DNA of 64,000 nt. Origin: Haloarchaeobius sp. HME9146 (GTDB lineage: Archaea > Halobacteriota > Halobacteria > Halobacteriales > Natrialbaceae). Of this stretch, positions 8,417 through 18,087 are shown in pieces (the first letter of the stretch is position 1; every line of letters begins with the position of its first letter). The notes beneath the pieces are model-generated. The model saw nothing but the letters and a program-made list of their open reading frames with translations, ran no database searches and had not been told where the DNA came from. The stretch covers positions 558,001-622,000 of the forward strand of contig NZ_JAODVR010000001.1 in assembly GCF_025399835.1 (NCBI RefSeq), given 5' to 3'. Made by a program: the position numbers and the translations under genes.

Positions 8417-9823
8417 CTATCCGAACGGCCCACCGCCGCCGCCACCGAGACCGCCCATACCGCCGCCACCGCCGCCCTGCTTCTGCATCTTCTTCATCAT
8501 CCGCTGCATGTCGCCGTCCATCCCACCCTGGAACTGCTTCAGGGTGCGCTCCATCATCTTGTGCTGCTGGAGCAGTTCACGCACCTTCTCCTCGGGCTGG
8601 CCCGCGCCGCGGGCGATGCGCTCGACCTGTTTCTGGCCGATGCCACGCGGGTTCTCCATCTCCTTCTCGGTCATGGAGTCCATGATGACCTCGAAGCTGC
8701 GCATGCGCTCCTGGGTCACGTCCATGGCGTCGTCGGGCAGCTGGTCCTTGATGCCCCCGCCGAAGCCCGGAATCATGTCCATGATCTGGTCGAGCGGGCC
8801 CATCTTGTTCATCGCGTCCATCTGCTTCTTCATGTCCTTCAGGGTGAAGTTCCCCTTCAGCATGTCCTCGGGGTCCCAGTCCTCGTCGTCCTCGGCCTGG
8901 GTCTCCTCCATCGCGCGCTCGACGCGCTCGGTGAGCTGCTTGAGGTCGCCCATGCCGAGCAGGCGGGAGATGAAGCCGTCGGGCTCGAAGCGCTCGACGT
9001 CCTTGACCTCCTCACCGGTCCCGAGGAAGGCGATGGACGAGCCGGTCTCGTTGACGGCCGCGAGTGCGCCACCACCCTTCGCGGTCCCGTCGAGCTTCGT
9101 GATGACGACGCCGTCGATACCGATGGACTCCTCGAACTTCTGGGCCTGCTCCTTCGCGGACTGGCCCATCGCGGCGTCGATGACGAGCAGGTTCTTGTCG
9201 GGGGTGGCGACGTCCTCGATGCGCTCGATCTGGTCGATGAGCTCCTGGTTCAGGCCGTCACGACCCGCCGTGTCGACGATGCGGATGTCGGCGTCCTTCG
9301 TGGCCTCCATCCCGTCGCGGACGATCTCGAGGGGGTCCTCGGCGTCGTCGTCGCCGTAGAAGTCGACCTCGGCGCGGCGCGCCATCTCCTTGGACTGGTC
9401 GTACGCACCGGGACGGTCGGTGTCGGTCTGGATGATGGCCGGGCGCATGCCCTTCTTCGAGAACCACCAGGCGATCTTCGCCGCACTCGTGGTCTTCCCG
9501 GACCCGTACAGCCCGGCGAGGAGGATGGTCTGGTTCTCCAGGGGGAGGTCGGTGGAGTCACCGACGAGCCCGACCAGCTCCTCGTAGACGATGCGGAGCA
9601 CGAAGTCCCGGGCCGGCGTTCCCTTCGGCGGCTCCTCCTCCAGGGCGCGCGTCTTGATGCTGTCCGAGAGGTCCATCACGAGGGAGACGTCGACGTCGGC
9701 CTGCAGGAGCGAGCGCTGGATCTCCTTGACGATCTCCTCGACGTCTTCTTCAGAGAGACGGGACTTCCCGCGGAGCTTATCGAGCGTGCCCCGCAGCGAA
9801 CTCCCGAGGTCGTCGAGTACCAT
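8417..9823 (-). CDS. srp54: Signal recognition particle GTPase SRP54
   Basis: Protein core of the archaeal signal recognition particle, 468 residues. It binds 7S RNA and signal sequences and docks with FtsY for co-translational membrane targeting. The N domain covers about 1-90; the G domain has P-loop GLYGSGKTT (104-112), DTAGRDG near 190, [11 protein letters not shown] near 245 and GTGEEV. The methionine-rich M domain (about 300-440) includes the RNA-binding [15 protein letters not shown] segment. The tail is almost pure glycine ([19 protein letters not shown]), as in other haloarchaea. It lies downstream of ftsY across a 326-base gap, which suggests its own promoter. Confidence 0.97.
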   Translation of the reverse strand: MVLDDLGSSLRGTLDKLRGKSRLSEEDVEEIVKEIQRSLLQADVDVSLVMDLSDSIKTRALEEEPPKGTPARDFVLRIVYEELVGLVGDSTDLPLENQTILLAGLYGSGKTTSAAKIAWWFSKKGMRPAIIQTDTDRPGAYDQSKEMARRAEVDFYGDDDAEDPLEIVRDGMEATKDADIRIVDTAGRDGLNQELIDQIERIEDVATPDKNLLVIDAAMGQSAKEQAQKFEESIGIDGVVITKLDGTAKGGGALAAVNETGSSIAFLGTGEEVKDVERFEPDGFISRLLGMGDLKQLTERVERAMEETQAEDDEDWDPEDMLKGNFTLKDMKKQMDAMNKMGPLDQIMDMIPGFGGGIKDQLPDDAMDVTQERMRSFEVIMDSMTEKEMENPRGIGQKQVERIARGAGQPEEKVRELLQQHKMMERTLKQFQGGMDGDMQRMMKKMQKQGGGGGGMGGLGGGGGGPFG

Positions 9824-10149
9824 TTACTGTCCGCTAGTCGCGTCGCGCGTTAAAGCCTTTTTCTCGCCGCTGCCCTGTGGGAACCCCGTCGTGTCGGCCC
9901 AGAGGGGGTAACTGGTTCCTGCAGAGCTTTATGGTGTGGTGCGGTGTATCACACCTCGTGACTGCGTAACCACACCTGTACTGTCATCCCACTTTCCGCA
10001 GTCACCTTCCACCTGGCGGCGAGCCGGAGCTCGGGCAGCCGTCCCGCATCTCCACCCGAAACGGTACCCTTCGAGAATCTGGGTAGCTACCACTGGAGCG
10101 TCCCGGAGAACGACACCGAAGAAGAAACGCGGCCGGCTTCGACTGCAGC
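9824..10149. other. Intergenic region between ftsY and srp54 with a nested inverted repeat
   Basis: 326 bases without a supported gene. Next to srp54 the minus strand reads GGCTTTAACG about 25-30 bases before the ATG, a plausible box A. At 9933-9940 GGTGTGGT pairs perfectly with ACCACACC at 9969-9976, and inside it GGTGT (9943-9947) pairs with ACACC (9951-9955). This could be the ftsY terminator structure or a regulator site. The rest shows nothing I recognise; in particular it does not look like the 7S RNA gene. Confidence 0.45.
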
Positions 10150-11358
10150 CTACTCCTCGTCTTCCTCGAGCAGCCGTTCGACCATCCGGTCGGGGTCGAA
10201 CCGCTCGAGGTCGCCGTAGTCCTGCCCCACGCCGAGGAACAGGATGGGCTTGCCCGTGACGTGGGCGATGGAGATGGCCGCGCCGCCGTTGGAGTCGGCG
10301 TCGGCCTTCGTGAGGATGGCACCGTCGATGGCGGCCGCCTCGTTGAACTTCTTCGCGCGCTGGACCGCGTCCTGGCCGGCGACGGCCTCGTCGACGAAGA
10401 TGGTCATGTCCGGACCGACCACGCGGTCGATCTTCTCGAGCTGGTCCATCAGGCCCTCGTTCGTGTGCAGGCGACCGGCCGTGTCGCCCAGCACCACGTC
10501 GATGTCGTGGGCCTCGGCGTACTCGACGGCGTCGTAGATGACGGCCGCCGGGTCACCGCCCTGCTCGTGGGCGATGAGCTTCGTGTCGAGGTTGTCCGCG
10601 TGCTCGCGGATCTGCTCGTTCGCGCCGGCGCGGTAGGTGTCGCCGTTCGCCATCACGGACGACAGCCCGCGCTCCTCGAAGTAGCGCGAGAGCTTCGCGA
10701 TGCTCGTCGTCTTCCCGACGCCGTTGACGCCGGTGAAGATGATGACGACGGGCTTGTCGGCCTCGGCGACGCGCGCATCGAAGTCGAACTGGCCGACCGA
10801 GATGACGTCGTAGAGGGCATCGGCGAGCGCCTCCTCGACGATGTTCCCCGTCGACTCGGTGAACTTCCGGCGCTCACCGACGAGCTCGCGCTTGATGTTC
10901 TCGAGGATCTCGTTGGCGACGCTCATCTCCACGTCGGACTGGATGAGCGCCATCTCGAGCTCCCAGAGCGGGTCCTCGAGGTCCTCCTCCTCGATGACGA
11001 ACTTGCCCGTGGCGGCCGCCTTCAGCTTGGAACCGAAGCCGGTCGAGTTCCCGTTCGACTCCTCGACATCGTCCTCCTCGCGAGGATCGGCCGCCGGGGC
11101 CGACTCGACCGACGCTGCCTCGTCGGGTTCGTCGGGTTCGTCGCCGGTCGCCTCGACGGTGTCGGCGGAATCGACGGGCTCGTCGTCCGCCGTGGACTCG
11201 GTTGACGCCTCGGCGTCGGCCGCAGCCACGTCCTCCTCGGCTGCTGGCTCCGCCTCGGCTTCGGGTGCTTCCGCTTCGGCCGCTTCGGCCTTCTCGTCGG
11301 CCGTCTCCTCGACGTCCTTGCGGAAGCTACCCAGCTTCTCCTTCAGGTTGTCGAACAT
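10150..11358 (-). CDS. ftsY: Signal recognition particle receptor FtsY
   Basis: Membrane-associated SRP receptor GTPase, 402 residues. Residues 1-95 form a highly acidic, alanine/glutamate-rich extension typical of haloarchaeal FtsY. The NG domain follows, with P-loop GVNGVGKTTS near 213, DTAGRLHTNE near 296 and TKADADSNGG near 352. It pairs with SRP54 to deliver ribosome-nascent chains to SecYEG. The start lies 9 bases after the prefoldin alpha stop, placing it in the ribosomal-protein/prefoldin operon, a gene order common in Euryarchaeota. Confidence 0.96.
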   Translation of the reverse strand: MFDNLKEKLGSFRKDVEETADEKAEAAEAEAPEAEAEPAAEEDVAAADAEASTESTADDEPVDSADTVEATGDEPDEPDEAASVESAPAADPREEDDVEESNGNSTGFGSKLKAAATGKFVIEEEDLEDPLWELEMALIQSDVEMSVANEILENIKRELVGERRKFTESTGNIVEEALADALYDVISVGQFDFDARVAEADKPVVIIFTGVNGVGKTTSIAKLSRYFEERGLSSVMANGDTYRAGANEQIREHADNLDTKLIAHEQGGDPAAVIYDAVEYAEAHDIDVVLGDTAGRLHTNEGLMDQLEKIDRVVGPDMTIFVDEAVAGQDAVQRAKKFNEAAAIDGAILTKADADSNGGAAISIAHVTGKPILFLGVGQDYGDLERFDPDRMVERLLEEDEE

Positions 11359-11367
11359 CGCTATCGA

Positions 11368-11835
11368 TTATTCGCCGTCGCCTTCCTCTTCCGCCTGCTG
11401 TTGCATCTGCTGCATCTGCTGCTGCATCTGCTGCTGTTGCATCTGCTGCATCTGCGCCTCGATCTCGCTGTTCTCCTCTTCGAGCTCTGCGATCTCCGCT
11501 TCGAGCTCGTCGATGTAGTCGTCCAGCGAGTCCTGCTTGTTCTCCAGGGTCTCGATGGCACCGTCGCGGTCGCGCTCTGCGGCGTAGCCGCCGCCGAGGC
11601 CGACGATGATCTCGTCGATGTCTTGCACTTCGGCGCGGATGTACGCGTCGCCGCCGAGCGGGACCTGCACGATGGACTCGGATTCGAGCGTGTTCAGGGC
11701 CTCGACGGCCTCGTCGATCTCGCTCTTCTCGTTCCGGACCTCGGTGATCTCCTCTTCGATCTCCTCGATCTCGGCCTGAATCGCCTGCATCTCCTGCTGG
11801 AGCTGCTGGGCCTGACCGCCGCCACCGCCCATCAT
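11368..11835 (-). CDS. pfdA: Prefoldin alpha subunit
   Basis: Alpha subunit of the hexameric co-chaperone prefoldin, 155 residues. Two long coiled-coil helices (about 5-60 and 90-145) flank a beta-hairpin region containing SIVQVPLGGDAYIRAEVQD, the family signature. The C-terminus is a run of glutamine and methionine (MQQMQQQQ-type repeats) ending in an acidic tail. The ATG overlaps the LX stop by four bases, so translation is probably coupled. Confidence 0.94.
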   Translation of the reverse strand: MMGGGGGQAQQLQQEMQAIQAEIEEIEEEITEVRNEKSEIDEAVEALNTLESESIVQVPLGGDAYIRAEVQDIDEIIVGLGGGYAAERDRDGAIETLENKQDSLDDYIDELEAEIAELEEENSEIEAQMQQMQQQQMQQQMQQMQQQAEEEGDGE

Positions 11836-12008
11836 TGTTCCTCGACCTCCGAGATCTCGACCTGGGTACGCTTCAGGTTGTGCTTGCTGCCGAAGTTCGC
11901 GTACGTGTGCTCGCGTGCGACGTTCTCGTTCTCTGCGTCGATCGTCGTCTCGAACGGGCTGGGCCCGTGACGTGTCTCGAACGTCCCGCGGATAGTAAAC
12001 TGACTCAT
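11832..12008 (-). CDS. rpl18a: Large ribosomal subunit protein LX (L18a/L20e family)
   Basis: Short archaeal 50S protein, 58 residues, read on the minus strand from the ATG at 12006-12008 to a TGA at 11832-11834. It begins MSQFTIRGTF and ends RTQVEISEVEEQ, with the conserved YANFGSKHNLKRT core. The stop overlaps the prefoldin alpha ATG (ATGA). The conserved neighbourhood aIF6-LX-prefoldin alpha supports the call. Confidence 0.93.
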   Translation of the reverse strand: MSQFTIRGTFETRHGPSPFETTIDAENENVAREHTYANFGSKHNLKRTQVEISEVEEQ

Positions 12009-12140
12009 GCCCGAGAGTGCGTGAGCGAGATGGAAGAATCTTCCCTTCTCACCTGCCGTGGCTCGTGGCTCGTTCTCATGCGTGGCGCGACCCGTGGCTC
12101 GCGAGGGTGGGAGAAACGGTGAAAACGTCGACGGGGTCGC

Positions 12141-12806
12141 TCAGTCGATGAGGCCGAGCGCGTCCTCGATGCGGCCCAGTTCGGGCCCGGTCGTGTCCTC
12201 GCCGGCGACGTAGCCGGTGTCGTTGACGACCAGCCCGGAGCCGACGAGCGGGGCACCGTAGTTGATGGTGCCGACGTCGGCGGGAACGCCGAGGAGGTCT
12301 TCGAGGTAGTCCAGTTCGGCGTCGGTGGACTTGGGGTGACAGAGCACGCCCTTGTTCGTAGTGACAGCGGCGGTACCGACCGTGCGGACCCCCGCGAGGT
12401 CGCCTCGTTCGACGGGCACCTCGAGGGTGTCCTCGACGACGGCGACGGCCTCGTCGGAGAGGTCCGGGTGGACGTACGCACCGGTGTCGTTGGCGAGCAC
12501 GATGTTCCCGGCGGCGTTGCGCCGACCGGGGAGCTCGCCGATGGTGAGGTCGACGGTCTCTGCGATTCGGTCGCGCTCGCGCTGGGTGACGCGGCTCGAC
12601 ACGACGAGACCGTTCGAGTTACCGGCGGCTAGCGCGCCGACAGTGGACGAGCCGGCGATGGTCGTCGGGATAGCGGGCACCTCGAGTTCGTCGGTCATGG
12701 CTTCACGGACGGACGACTCGATGTCTGGACGGCAGAGGAGACAGTCGTTCGTCGCCCGCGCGAAGACGCCGACGTACGGTGACCCGGCGAACGCGGTACG
12801 GAGCAA
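12141..12806 (-). CDS. tif6: Translation initiation factor aIF6
   Basis: Ribosome anti-association factor, 221 residues, the normal archaeal length. It binds the large subunit near L14/L24e and prevents premature joining. The five-fold pseudo-repeat is visible as recurring short strands ending in motifs such as [56 protein letters not shown] and [19 protein letters not shown]. The start ATG lies 3 bases after the L31e stop, so it belongs to the ribosomal protein operon. Confidence 0.96.
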   Translation of the reverse strand: MLRTAFAGSPYVGVFARATNDCLLCRPDIESSVREAMTDELEVPAIPTTIAGSSTVGALAAGNSNGLVVSSRVTQRERDRIAETVDLTIGELPGRRNAAGNIVLANDTGAYVHPDLSDEAVAVVEDTLEVPVERGDLAGVRTVGTAAVTTNKGVLCHPKSTDAELDYLEDLLGVPADVGTINYGAPLVGSGLVVNDTGYVAGEDTTGPELGRIEDALGLID

Positions 12807-12808
12807 CG

Positions 12809-13087
12809 TTACTCCGCGTGTTCGGCTTCCACGACGGCCTCGCCTTCCTCGTCGAAGCGGGCGGCACGGACGCGGAGCTTGCTCGGGGGCTTCTTCCGGC
12901 CGCGCGACCAGACCGCTTCGTTGATCGAGGGGTCGAGACGGACCGAATCCTCGTCGACCTTGAAGTGCTGGGCGAGGTGCTCGCGGATGAGCGTCATCGC
13001 TTTGTCTGCACGCTTGTGCTTCGCTTCTGCGTTCACGTCTCGGAGCGGGACGGTGACGACGCGCTCCTCGAAATCACTGGAACTCAT
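12809..13087 (-). CDS. rpl31e: Large ribosomal subunit protein L31e
   Basis: 50S protein near the exit tunnel, 92 residues. The family pattern is clear: [23 protein letters not shown], then [30 protein letters not shown] with the invariant region before the tryptophan. The C-terminal tail is acidic, a halophilic trait. The ATG overlaps the L39e stop by one base (TAATG). Confidence 0.97.
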   Translation of the reverse strand: MSSSDFEERVVTVPLRDVNAEAKHKRADKAMTLIREHLAQHFKVDEDSVRLDPSINEAVWSRGRKKPPSKLRVRAARFDEEGEAVVEAEHAE

Positions 13088-13239
13088 TATTCGTCGGTGT
13101 CGTTACGTCGCCAGTTGCGGCGCTTGTAGTTACGCTGGACTTCCATGTCGGTCTTGAGCATGACCCACGCCGGCACGCGACTGTTCTGTCGCTCGAGCTT
13201 GGCGAGGCGCTTTTTCTTGGCCTTCGATTTCTTACCCAT
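13087..13239 (-). CDS. rpl39e: Large ribosomal subunit protein L39e
   Basis: Very short basic 50S protein of 50 residues that lines the peptide exit tunnel. It starts [15 protein letters not shown] and contains the conserved [13 protein letters not shown] and [11 protein letters not shown] segments. It is one of the few basic proteins here, as expected for a protein buried in rRNA. It is the first gene of the operon; a longer upstream reading in the same frame lacks family support. Confidence 0.96.
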   Translation of the reverse strand: MGKKSKAKKKRLAKLERQNSRVPAWVMLKTDMEVQRNYKRRNWRRNDTDE

Positions 13240-13359
13240 AGTGGCCGGAAGTACCTCTGCCGAGTTTAAAATGTTGTTCTTTTCTGTGCGCCAAACCGAG
13301 CCACTAGGTGTCTTGGCACGGTGGTTTCCCGTTCGGGCGGCGTACCCGTAGGCGAGACC

Positions 13360-14004
13360 ATGCCTGATGGCAGTACGCACGACGAGCGAACGCGTCGCGC
13401 GGTCCTCAAGCGCGTGGTAACGACAGCGGGCTCGGTCGCCGTCGTCGGGGCCGCCGGGGCGACGGAGACGACGAGCGAGACGACCAGCCAGTCCACCTCC
13501 ACCGACTCTCCCGCCACCGGTGGGTCGGGTATCCGCCGCCAGATGGCGTTCGAGGCTCCCTACGACGACGAGGGCGACTACGTCGGGGACTTCCTCGTGG
13601 CCGCCGACGAGGTCACCGGCGAGGTCGACACGAGCGCGGTCGACCAGTGCGGGCTCACAGACTGGGACCCGTCGAACACCGTCGTCTACGAGGCGGTCCT
13701 CACGACGGAACTCGCCACGGACCCGCAGGGTGCGGAGGTCCAGATTCTCACGAACGGCGAGAAGGACCACATCGAGTCGGGGGCGGTGTTCATCGTCAGC
13801 GACGCCGAGACCTGCGGGAACGGCTACGTCGGGGTCGACACCGAGGCCGTCTCGGACGCCCGAATCCCCGAAGGGTCGGGAACGACAGCCGCACCGACGG
13901 CCGACGACGGTCAGGAATCGATTCCAGGCTTCGAACTCGCGGGGACGGTGGCGGGCATCGCGAGCCTGCTCGGCCTAGCCCGGTGGCGTGACGGGGACGC
14001 CTAG
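13360..14004 (+). CDS. Probable exported surface-anchored protein with PGF-type C-terminal signal
   Basis: 214 residues, function unknown. A twin-arginine-like stretch ([17 protein letters not shown]) precedes a hydrophobic segment and an AGATET cleavage-like site, then a Ser/Thr-rich linker and a globular region. The C-terminus has [23 protein letters not shown]: a PGF motif, a hydrophobic helix and an arginine, the pattern processed by archaeosortase A. I chose the ATG at 13360; a GTG at 13321 would add 13 residues before the arginine motif. The stop overlaps the convergent thpR stop by four bases. Confidence 0.65.
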   Translation: MPDGSTHDERTRRAVLKRVVTTAGSVAVVGAAGATETTSETTSQSTSTDSPATGGSGIRRQMAFEAPYDDEGDYVGDFLVAADEVTGEVDTSAVDQCGLTDWDPSNTVVYEAVLTTELATDPQGAEVQILTNGEKDHIESGAVFIVSDAETCGNGYVGVDTEAVSDARIPEGSGTTAAPTADDGQESIPGFELAGTVAGIASLLGLARWRDGDA

Positions 14005-14555
14005 AGCCGGAACCGTTCGACGGTCCGGTACTGCGGGCCGTCCGGCGTGAGGACGCTCTCGGTCAGGCGGACCTCCTCGACGTGCATCGACCCCGCGTCG
14101 GGGTCGTTGTCCCGGACACACGCCTGCACGGTCTCCTTCCCGCCGGCGTGTTCCATCCGGGCGAGCGTGACGTGTGGGGTGAACTCGTGGGATTCGGGGG
14201 AGAACCCGATGGCGGTGGTCTCAGCCTCGATACCCTCGTGGAGCGCGGTCAGCGCGGCCGCGCCCTCGCGGACGCCGAGCCAGAGCACGTTGATGTAGTC
14301 CAGCGAGGGGAAGACCCCGAGCCCGCCGAAGGCGGCGTCGAACGGGTCGACCTCGGACTCCCTGACGCCCGTCTCGACAGCGTCTTTCACGGCGGGCAGG
14401 CGGGCCTTGCTCACCTCCCCGAGGAACTTCAGCGTGATGTGCGCCTGTGTGGGGTCGACGAACTTCAGCCCGGTCGCCGCGTCGAAGCAGTCCTGGAGGG
14501 CCGCCACGTCCTCGGCGATGTCGTCCGGGAGGTCGACACTGACAAAGAGTCGCAT
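14001..14555 (-). CDS. thpR: RNA 2',3'-cyclic phosphodiesterase
   Basis: 2H-family phosphoesterase of the LigT/ThpR type, 184 residues, opening 2',3'-cyclic phosphate ends of RNA. Both catalytic HxT motifs are present: HITLKFLG near residue 40 and HVTLARM near 127. The N-terminus MRLFVSVDLPDDI is the family opening. It diverges from the TPR gene across a shared 181-base promoter region. Confidence 0.92.
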   Translation of the reverse strand: MRLFVSVDLPDDIAEDVAALQDCFDAATGLKFVDPTQAHITLKFLGEVSKARLPAVKDAVETGVRESEVDPFDAAFGGLGVFPSLDYINVLWLGVREGAAALTALHEGIEAETTAIGFSPESHEFTPHVTLARMEHAGGKETVQACVRDNDPDAGSMHVEEVRLTESVLTPDGPQYRTVERFRL

Positions 14556-14736
14556 GGAGGATGTGACGGCGGTCTGTACCTTGAATGTATCTTCCGTTCA
14601 AACCGCCCGACTGAACGGCCTTCTTTGCCAGTCCAAGGTCTGGAACGTCGCCGCCCAGCGGGCCCCTTGACGGGTGCAGTATATGCCGGTTTCGGGTGTC
14701 GCAACCCTTACCCGTGTTCACGGCCAACCGCGACTT

Positions 14737-15471
14737 ATGACTGACCGCGAGCGAGACCACAAGTTCTCGGAGGGACAGGGCTTCTCGGACCCGTACGACG
14801 AGTTCGACCTCGACCCACCCGAACTCGGTGTGGACCCGACGAAGGTGGACCCCGTCGACTCGCGCGTCCTGACGGACATGCTGGACCAGCGTAACGTCGA
14901 CGCGGACTCGGTCGACGCGGACGAACTCATCGACGTCGGCCTGAACTACATGGGCATCAATCGCCACGAGCAGGCCGCGGACACGTTCGAGCGCGCCGCC
15001 CGGTTCGCCGAGGACGACGCCGTCAAGCAGGAGGGCTGGGTGAACAAGGGCGTCGCTCACGCCGAGATGGAGGAGTGGGACGAATCCATCAGCTCCTACC
15101 AGGAGGCCCTCCACATCGACGACGAGGGCCGGTTCGCCGCCGACGCGGAGACGAACCTCGCCTACGCGCTCTGGGAGTCCGGCGACGTCTCCCGGGCGCT
15201 CGAACACGCCGAGCGTGCCGTCGAGCTCGACCCGCGCTCGTCCCAGGCGTGGTACAACCGCGGGTTCTTCCTGCTCGAACGCGGGCTGGCCGAGGACGCG
15301 CTCAATGCGCTCGACAACGCCATCCGCCTCGGGATGCGCACCGCCGACGTGCTCGGCGAGAAGGCCCGCGCACTCGAAGAACTCGGCCGCGACGAGGAGG
15401 CCGAGGAGGTCGCCGAGGAGGCCGAGGAGCTTCGCAAACGAAAGGAAGAGGAACTGGTGGATGATCGTTAA
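14737..15471 (+). CDS. TPR repeat protein
   Basis: 244 residues. After a hydrophilic N-terminal 60 residues, four to five tetratricopeptide repeats run to about 225, with typical packing residues (for example YMGINRHEQAADTFERAARF, AHAEMEEWDESISSYQEAL, AYALWESGDVSRALEHAERA and FLLERGLAEDALNALDNAI). A charged helical tail follows. TPRs mediate protein binding; the partner is unknown. The ATG at 14737 follows the AT-poor leader; an upstream in-frame ATG would add 21 unrelated residues. The gene end overlaps the DUF424 start by 11 bases. Confidence 0.85.
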   Translation: MTDRERDHKFSEGQGFSDPYDEFDLDPPELGVDPTKVDPVDSRVLTDMLDQRNVDADSVDADELIDVGLNYMGINRHEQAADTFERAARFAEDDAVKQEGWVNKGVAHAEMEEWDESISSYQEALHIDDEGRFAADAETNLAYALWESGDVSRALEHAERAVELDPRSSQAWYNRGFFLLERGLAEDALNALDNAIRLGMRTADVLGEKARALEELGRDEEAEEVAEEAEELRKRKEEELVDDR

Positions 15472-15754
15472 CGAGCGACAGACCGAAGAAGGACTGTTCG
15501 TCTCCGTCTGTGACCCGGACGTCATGGGCGAGACGTTCGAGGAGGGGCCGGTGTCGCTCACGGTCTCCGAGGAGTTCTACGGCGGCGAACACCGCGAGGA
15601 GGACGAGGTACTGGACAGTCTGCGTCGGGCGACCGTCGCGAACATCGTCGGAAAGCGCTCCGTCGACGTGGCCGTCGAAGCCGGGTTCATCGACGAGGAC
15701 GCGGTGCTCGACATCGAGGGAACGCTCCACGCACAGTTGCTCCGGTTGGGCTGA
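15461..15754 (+). CDS. DUF424 domain protein
   Basis: 97 residues, from the ATG at 15461 inside the end of the TPR gene. The sequence MIVNERQTEEGLFVSVCDPDVMG, the EEGPVSLTVSEEFYGG core and the ANIVGKRSVDVAVEAGFID segment match the archaeal DUF424 family. Members are often found near translation genes; their function has not been settled. The overlap implies translational coupling with the TPR protein. Confidence 0.85.
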   Translation: MIVNERQTEEGLFVSVCDPDVMGETFEEGPVSLTVSEEFYGGEHREEDEVLDSLRRATVANIVGKRSVDVAVEAGFIDEDAVLDIEGTLHAQLLRLG

Positions 15755-15775
15755 GTCGGTCGTTTCTGCGGTCGG

Positions 15776-15976
15776 TCACCGACGACGGAAGCTGTTTACG
15801 AACACGTCTGTTGCGCCGTGGAACACCACGAGGTAGCCCACGACGAGGCTCAGGAGGAACTCGGACTCGACGAGCAGCGAGTCGGCAGACTGCGCGGTGG
15901 TGAATAGCACGGTCGGGGCCACGATAAGCGTGAACACGACGACCGTGACGAGCCACACGTCGAAGAGTCGGCGCAT
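15776..15976 (-). CDS. Small two-helix membrane protein
   Basis: 66 residues, MRRLFDVWLVTVVVFTLIV to VNSFRRR. Two hydrophobic segments (about 8-27 and 40-55) with an arginine-rich C-terminus indicate a small integral membrane protein. The gene is convergent with DUF424 and divergent from sufS. I know no family; similar small proteins are common in haloarchaea. Confidence 0.6.
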   Translation of the reverse strand: MRRLFDVWLVTVVVFTLIVAPTVLFTTAQSADSLLVESEFLLSLVVGYLVVFHGATDVFVNSFRRR

Positions 15977-16111
15977 GGCTGTCCGGACTCGGGCGGTCGA
16001 TAAAAAACCGCCGTCTCGTTTCTTGCAGGTTGAAACGACTGTCTGTGGGGCCGATAGCAATCCGGTCCTGTACCGAAGGACAATTGGGTCTCTGGCCCCC
16101 AGGGAACAGCA

Positions 16112-17359
16112 ATGAGCACCCAGACGACCGACCCCCTCGACGTCGAACGCATCCGGCAGGACTTCCCCATCCTCCAGCGGCAGTTCGACGGGACGGACCT
16201 CGTCTACCTCGACAACGCGGCGACGACGCAGACCCCCGAGCCGGTCGTCGACTGCATCGTCGACTACTACCACGGCTACAACGCGAACGTCCACCGTGGT
16301 ATCCACACGTTGAGCCAGGAGGCCTCCATCGCCTACGAGGACGCCCACGACCGCGTCGCCGAGTTCATCGGGGCCTCCGGCGGCCGCGAGGAGGTCGTCT
16401 TCACGAAGAACACGACAGAGAGCATGAACCTCGTCGCCTACGCCTGGGGCCTGAACGAACTCGGCCCCGGCGACGAGGTCGTCACGACCGAGATGGAGCA
16501 CCACGCCTCGCTGGTCACCTGGCAGCAGGTCGCAAAGCGGACCGGGGCGGACATCAAGTTCATCCCCATCGACGAGTCCGGCCAGCTCGACATGGCGGCC
16601 GCGAAGGAACTCATCACGGACGACACGAAGATGCTCTCGGTCGTCCACGTCTCGAACACCCTCGGGACCGTCAACCCGGTCTCGGAACTCGCCGACATCG
16701 CCCACGACCACGGTGCCCTCGCGTTCGTCGACGGCGCACAGGCCGTCCCGACGCGCCCGGTCGACGTCGAGGCCATCGACGCCGACTTCTACGCCTTCTC
16801 CGGCCACAAGATGTGCGGCCCGACCGGTGTCGGCGTCCTCTACGGGAAGCGCCACATCCTCGACGAGATGGAGCCGTACCTCTACGGCGGCGGCATGATC
16901 AAGAAGGTCACCTTCGAGGAGTCGAAGTGGAACGACCTCCCCTGGAAGTTCGAGCCCGGAACGCCCAACATCTCGCAGGGCATCGCCCTCGAAGCCGCCA
17001 TCGACTACCTCGACGACATCGGGATGGAGCGTGTCCAGGCCCACGAGGAGATGCTGGCGGAATACGCCTACGACCGCCTCTCCGAGCACGACGACATCGA
17101 GATATACGGCCCGACGCCCGAGCAGGGCCGCGGCGGCCTCGTCTCGTTCAACATCGACTCGGTCCACGCCCACGACCTCTCGTCCATCGTCAACGACTTC
17201 GGCGTGGCAATCCGGGCGGGCGACCACTGCACCCAGCCCCTGCACGACAAGCTCGGTGTCGCCGCCAGCGCCCGCGCCTCGTTCTACATCTACAACACCC
17301 GCGAGGAGATCGACGCGCTCGTCGAGGCGGTCGACGAGGCGCGCCAGCTGTTCGCGTAG
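16112..17359 (+). CDS. sufS: Cysteine desulfurase SufS
   Basis: PLP-dependent group II cysteine desulfurase, 415 residues. It removes sulfur from cysteine for Fe-S cluster and thio-cofactor synthesis. The PLP lysine is in FSGHKMCGPTG (K233), and the active-site cysteine is C373 in AIRAGDHCTQP, the group II arrangement. The N-terminal IRQDFPILQRQ and YLDNAATTQTPE segments are typical. A SufU-like scaffold lies 2 kb downstream on the same strand, the likely sulfur acceptor or partner. Confidence 0.94.
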   Translation: MSTQTTDPLDVERIRQDFPILQRQFDGTDLVYLDNAATTQTPEPVVDCIVDYYHGYNANVHRGIHTLSQEASIAYEDAHDRVAEFIGASGGREEVVFTKNTTESMNLVAYAWGLNELGPGDEVVTTEMEHHASLVTWQQVAKRTGADIKFIPIDESGQLDMAAAKELITDDTKMLSVVHVSNTLGTVNPVSELADIAHDHGALAFVDGAQAVPTRPVDVEAIDADFYAFSGHKMCGPTGVGVLYGKRHILDEMEPYLYGGGMIKKVTFEESKWNDLPWKFEPGTPNISQGIALEAAIDYLDDIGMERVQAHEEMLAEYAYDRLSEHDDIEIYGPTPEQGRGGLVSFNIDSVHAHDLSSIVNDFGVAIRAGDHCTQPLHDKLGVAASARASFYIYNTREEIDALVEAVDEARQLFA

Positions 17360-17402
17360 AACAACACAACTGTTTTTCCGGTCGGTCGAGACTCGACGCC
17401 AC

Positions 17403-18038
17403 ATGGACCAGACCGCCCTCCGCGACCGCGCCCGCACCTACTTCGGCGGGCTCTCACCGTGTCACGACTGGCACCACGTCGAGCGCGTCGTCGCCAACGC
17501 CGAGCGACTCGTCACAGACACCGACCGCGAGGTAGACGAGGACGTCCTCCTGGCTGCGGCGTGGCTCCACGACATCGGCCGGAAGCGCGAGGCCGACGGC
17601 GAAATCGACTGTCACGCCGAGTGGGGTGCCGAGGAAGCCCGCGACATCCTCGCCGAGTTCGATGTCGACGCAGAGACGCGAGCCGCCGTCGCCCACTGCA
17701 CCCGCGCCCACCGGTTCTCGAACGACGTGGAACCCGAGAGTTTCGAGGCGAAGCTCCTCTCCGACGCCGACAACCTCGACGCCATCGGTGCGGTCGGCCT
17801 TGCCAGGATGTTCGCCCACACCGGCGAAATCGCCCAGCCAATCCACGACCCGGAGTTGCCGCCCGAGGACGACGACTCCACAGCAGGCGAGACCGCCTTC
17901 AACCACCTCCACAAGAAGCTCCTCGAACTCGATTCGCGGATGTACACCGACGTCGGCAGAGAGGTGGCAGCTGACCGTCACGACTTCCTCGAGACCTTCG
18001 TCAGCCGCTTCGAGGCCGAAGTCACTGGCGAACGCTGA
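17403..18038 (+). CDS. HD domain phosphohydrolase
   Basis: 211 residues. Metal-binding HD motifs are visible: HDWHHVERV near residue 21, AAWLHDIGRK near 50, HCTRAHRF near 99 and SDADNLDAIG near 119. This is the small YedJ/PA-like HD family acting on nucleotides or other phosphate esters; the substrate is unknown. It starts 43 bases after sufS, after a T-rich stretch that may terminate sufS transcripts. Confidence 0.85.
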   Translation: MDQTALRDRARTYFGGLSPCHDWHHVERVVANAERLVTDTDREVDEDVLLAAAWLHDIGRKREADGEIDCHAEWGAEEARDILAEFDVDAETRAAVAHCTRAHRFSNDVEPESFEAKLLSDADNLDAIGAVGLARMFAHTGEIAQPIHDPELPPEDDDSTAGETAFNHLHKKLLELDSRMYTDVGREVAADRHDFLETFVSRFEAEVTGER

Positions 18039-18087
18039 TACCTCAGTTCTGCGAAAGCAATACCCGCTCTCGTCACCTCTGTAGGGT

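Noticed and set aside
13321-13359. GTG start 13 codons upstream of the chosen start of the surface protein
   Set aside because: It would place an unlikely leader before the arginine-rich export signal; the ATG at 13360 fits better, although not proven.
17345-17385. QLF-like match just past the sufS stop
   Set aside because: Only three residues, no stop codon and a T-rich tract; not counted as a gene-end echo.
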